From Microvirga sp. (lineage in GTDB: Bacteria > Pseudomonadota > Alphaproteobacteria > Rhizobiales > Beijerinckiaceae), in NCBI GenBank assembly GCA_029266525.1, contig JAQSWQ010000005.1, positions 38,548 through 102,547 on the forward strand: 64,000 nt of DNA, in the 5' to 3' direction. A model generated the notes under the pieces. It worked only from the letters and a program-made list of their open reading frames with translations, was not told where the DNA came from and ran no database searches. Shown here one piece after another: positions 63,840 through 64,000 of this stretch. The translations under genes and the position numbers were made by a program. Position 1 is the stretch's first letter, and each line of letters begins with the position of its first letter.

Positions 63840-64000
63840 TTACCGCGCCTCCCAGCCATCGAGGAAGGCTTCGATGAGTGCATTTACCTCTTGCGCGTGT
63901 GCGGCTCAACGAGCGTTAGGCTCCGAACCTTCCCGGGTGCGCGCACCGCATACCGCGCAGCAAGAGCACCCCCATAGGAGTGGCCGACGAGATGCGCGCA
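63840..64000 (-). pseudogene. Alpha/beta hydrolase remnant, cut by the window end
   Basis: Reading in from the right edge on the minus strand, LVGHSYGGALAARYA is the nucleophile elbow of an alpha/beta hydrolase (serine in GHSYGG), followed by VRAPGKVRSLTLVEPH and a stop at 63884. In another frame the next bases read EVNALIEAFLDGWEAR and then a stop, which looks like the C-terminal end of the same kind of protein. The expected middle of about 100-150 residues is missing and the frame is shifted, so an internal deletion is likely. Its start lies outside the window. Confidence 0.55.

Overview
The window comes from a high-GC alphaproteobacterium, almost certainly of the order Hyphomicrobiales (Rhizobiales). 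The evidence is a MucR/Ros regulator, a PhyR-NepR general stress switch, a SufE/DUF6456 neighbourhood, a DUF1491 protein, a PBP1A, and many small lineage-typical hypothetical proteins. No rRNA, tRNA, CRISPR array, prophage or intact insertion sequence was seen. The species was not identified.

Layout. 0-10 kb is mostly housekeeping: SodC, a TlyA/RlmD RNA methyltransferase pair, an enoyl-CoA hydratase/acyl-CoA dehydrogenase pair, the Sua5/TsaC tRNA enzyme, GreA, an AcuI-type reductase and an MFS carrier. 10-17 kb holds a GFA protein, two thioesterases, a SleB-type cell wall hydrolase, pyruvate phosphate dikinase and a MarR regulator. 17-21 kb has a sugar-type ABC importer without an ATPase. 21-30 kb holds small and exported proteins, a DUF892 protein, a second NepR-like protein, a histone-H1-like protein and a YcgN protein. 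30-46 kb carries a PBP1A, DUF1214/DUF1254, a cell-envelope histidine kinase operon, SufE, MucR, an oligopeptidase B and an HWE histidine kinase. 46-52 kb has an Fe/Mn SOD, a glycosyltransferase, MurJ, a branched-chain aminotransferase and PcaF. 52-59 kb is a stress island with phyR and nepR. 59-64 kb carries an NCS2 permease and an idonate/gluconate-type dehydrogenase cluster, and ends in an alpha/beta hydrolase remnant.

Main result. The EcfG-type (general stress response) promoter GGAAC-N16/17-CGTT occurs 16 times with a perfect match. Each site lies in an intergenic region, in the right orientation, roughly 20-120 nt before a gene start or just before a terminator-bounded RNA. Ten of the 16 sit between 52.5 and 58.8 kb, around phyR-nepR. 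Predicted members are nepR, a second NepR paralogue, a KGG-repeat protein, DUF892, DUF1328, a PRC-barrel protein, a YghA-like SDR, ppdK and four uncharacterised small proteins. Four small RNAs are also predicted.

Three of these RNAs share one design: an EcfG-type promoter, a CCGGCC/GGCCGG hairpin with a C-rich loop, a short linker and an intrinsic terminator. This resembles Caulobacter GsrN, a sigma-T-dependent RNA with a C-rich loop. Three GsrN-like RNAs and two NepR-like anti-sigma factors in one 64-kb stretch, with no ecfG beside nepR, is the most novel-looking feature here. All regulatory calls are sequence inferences without expression data.
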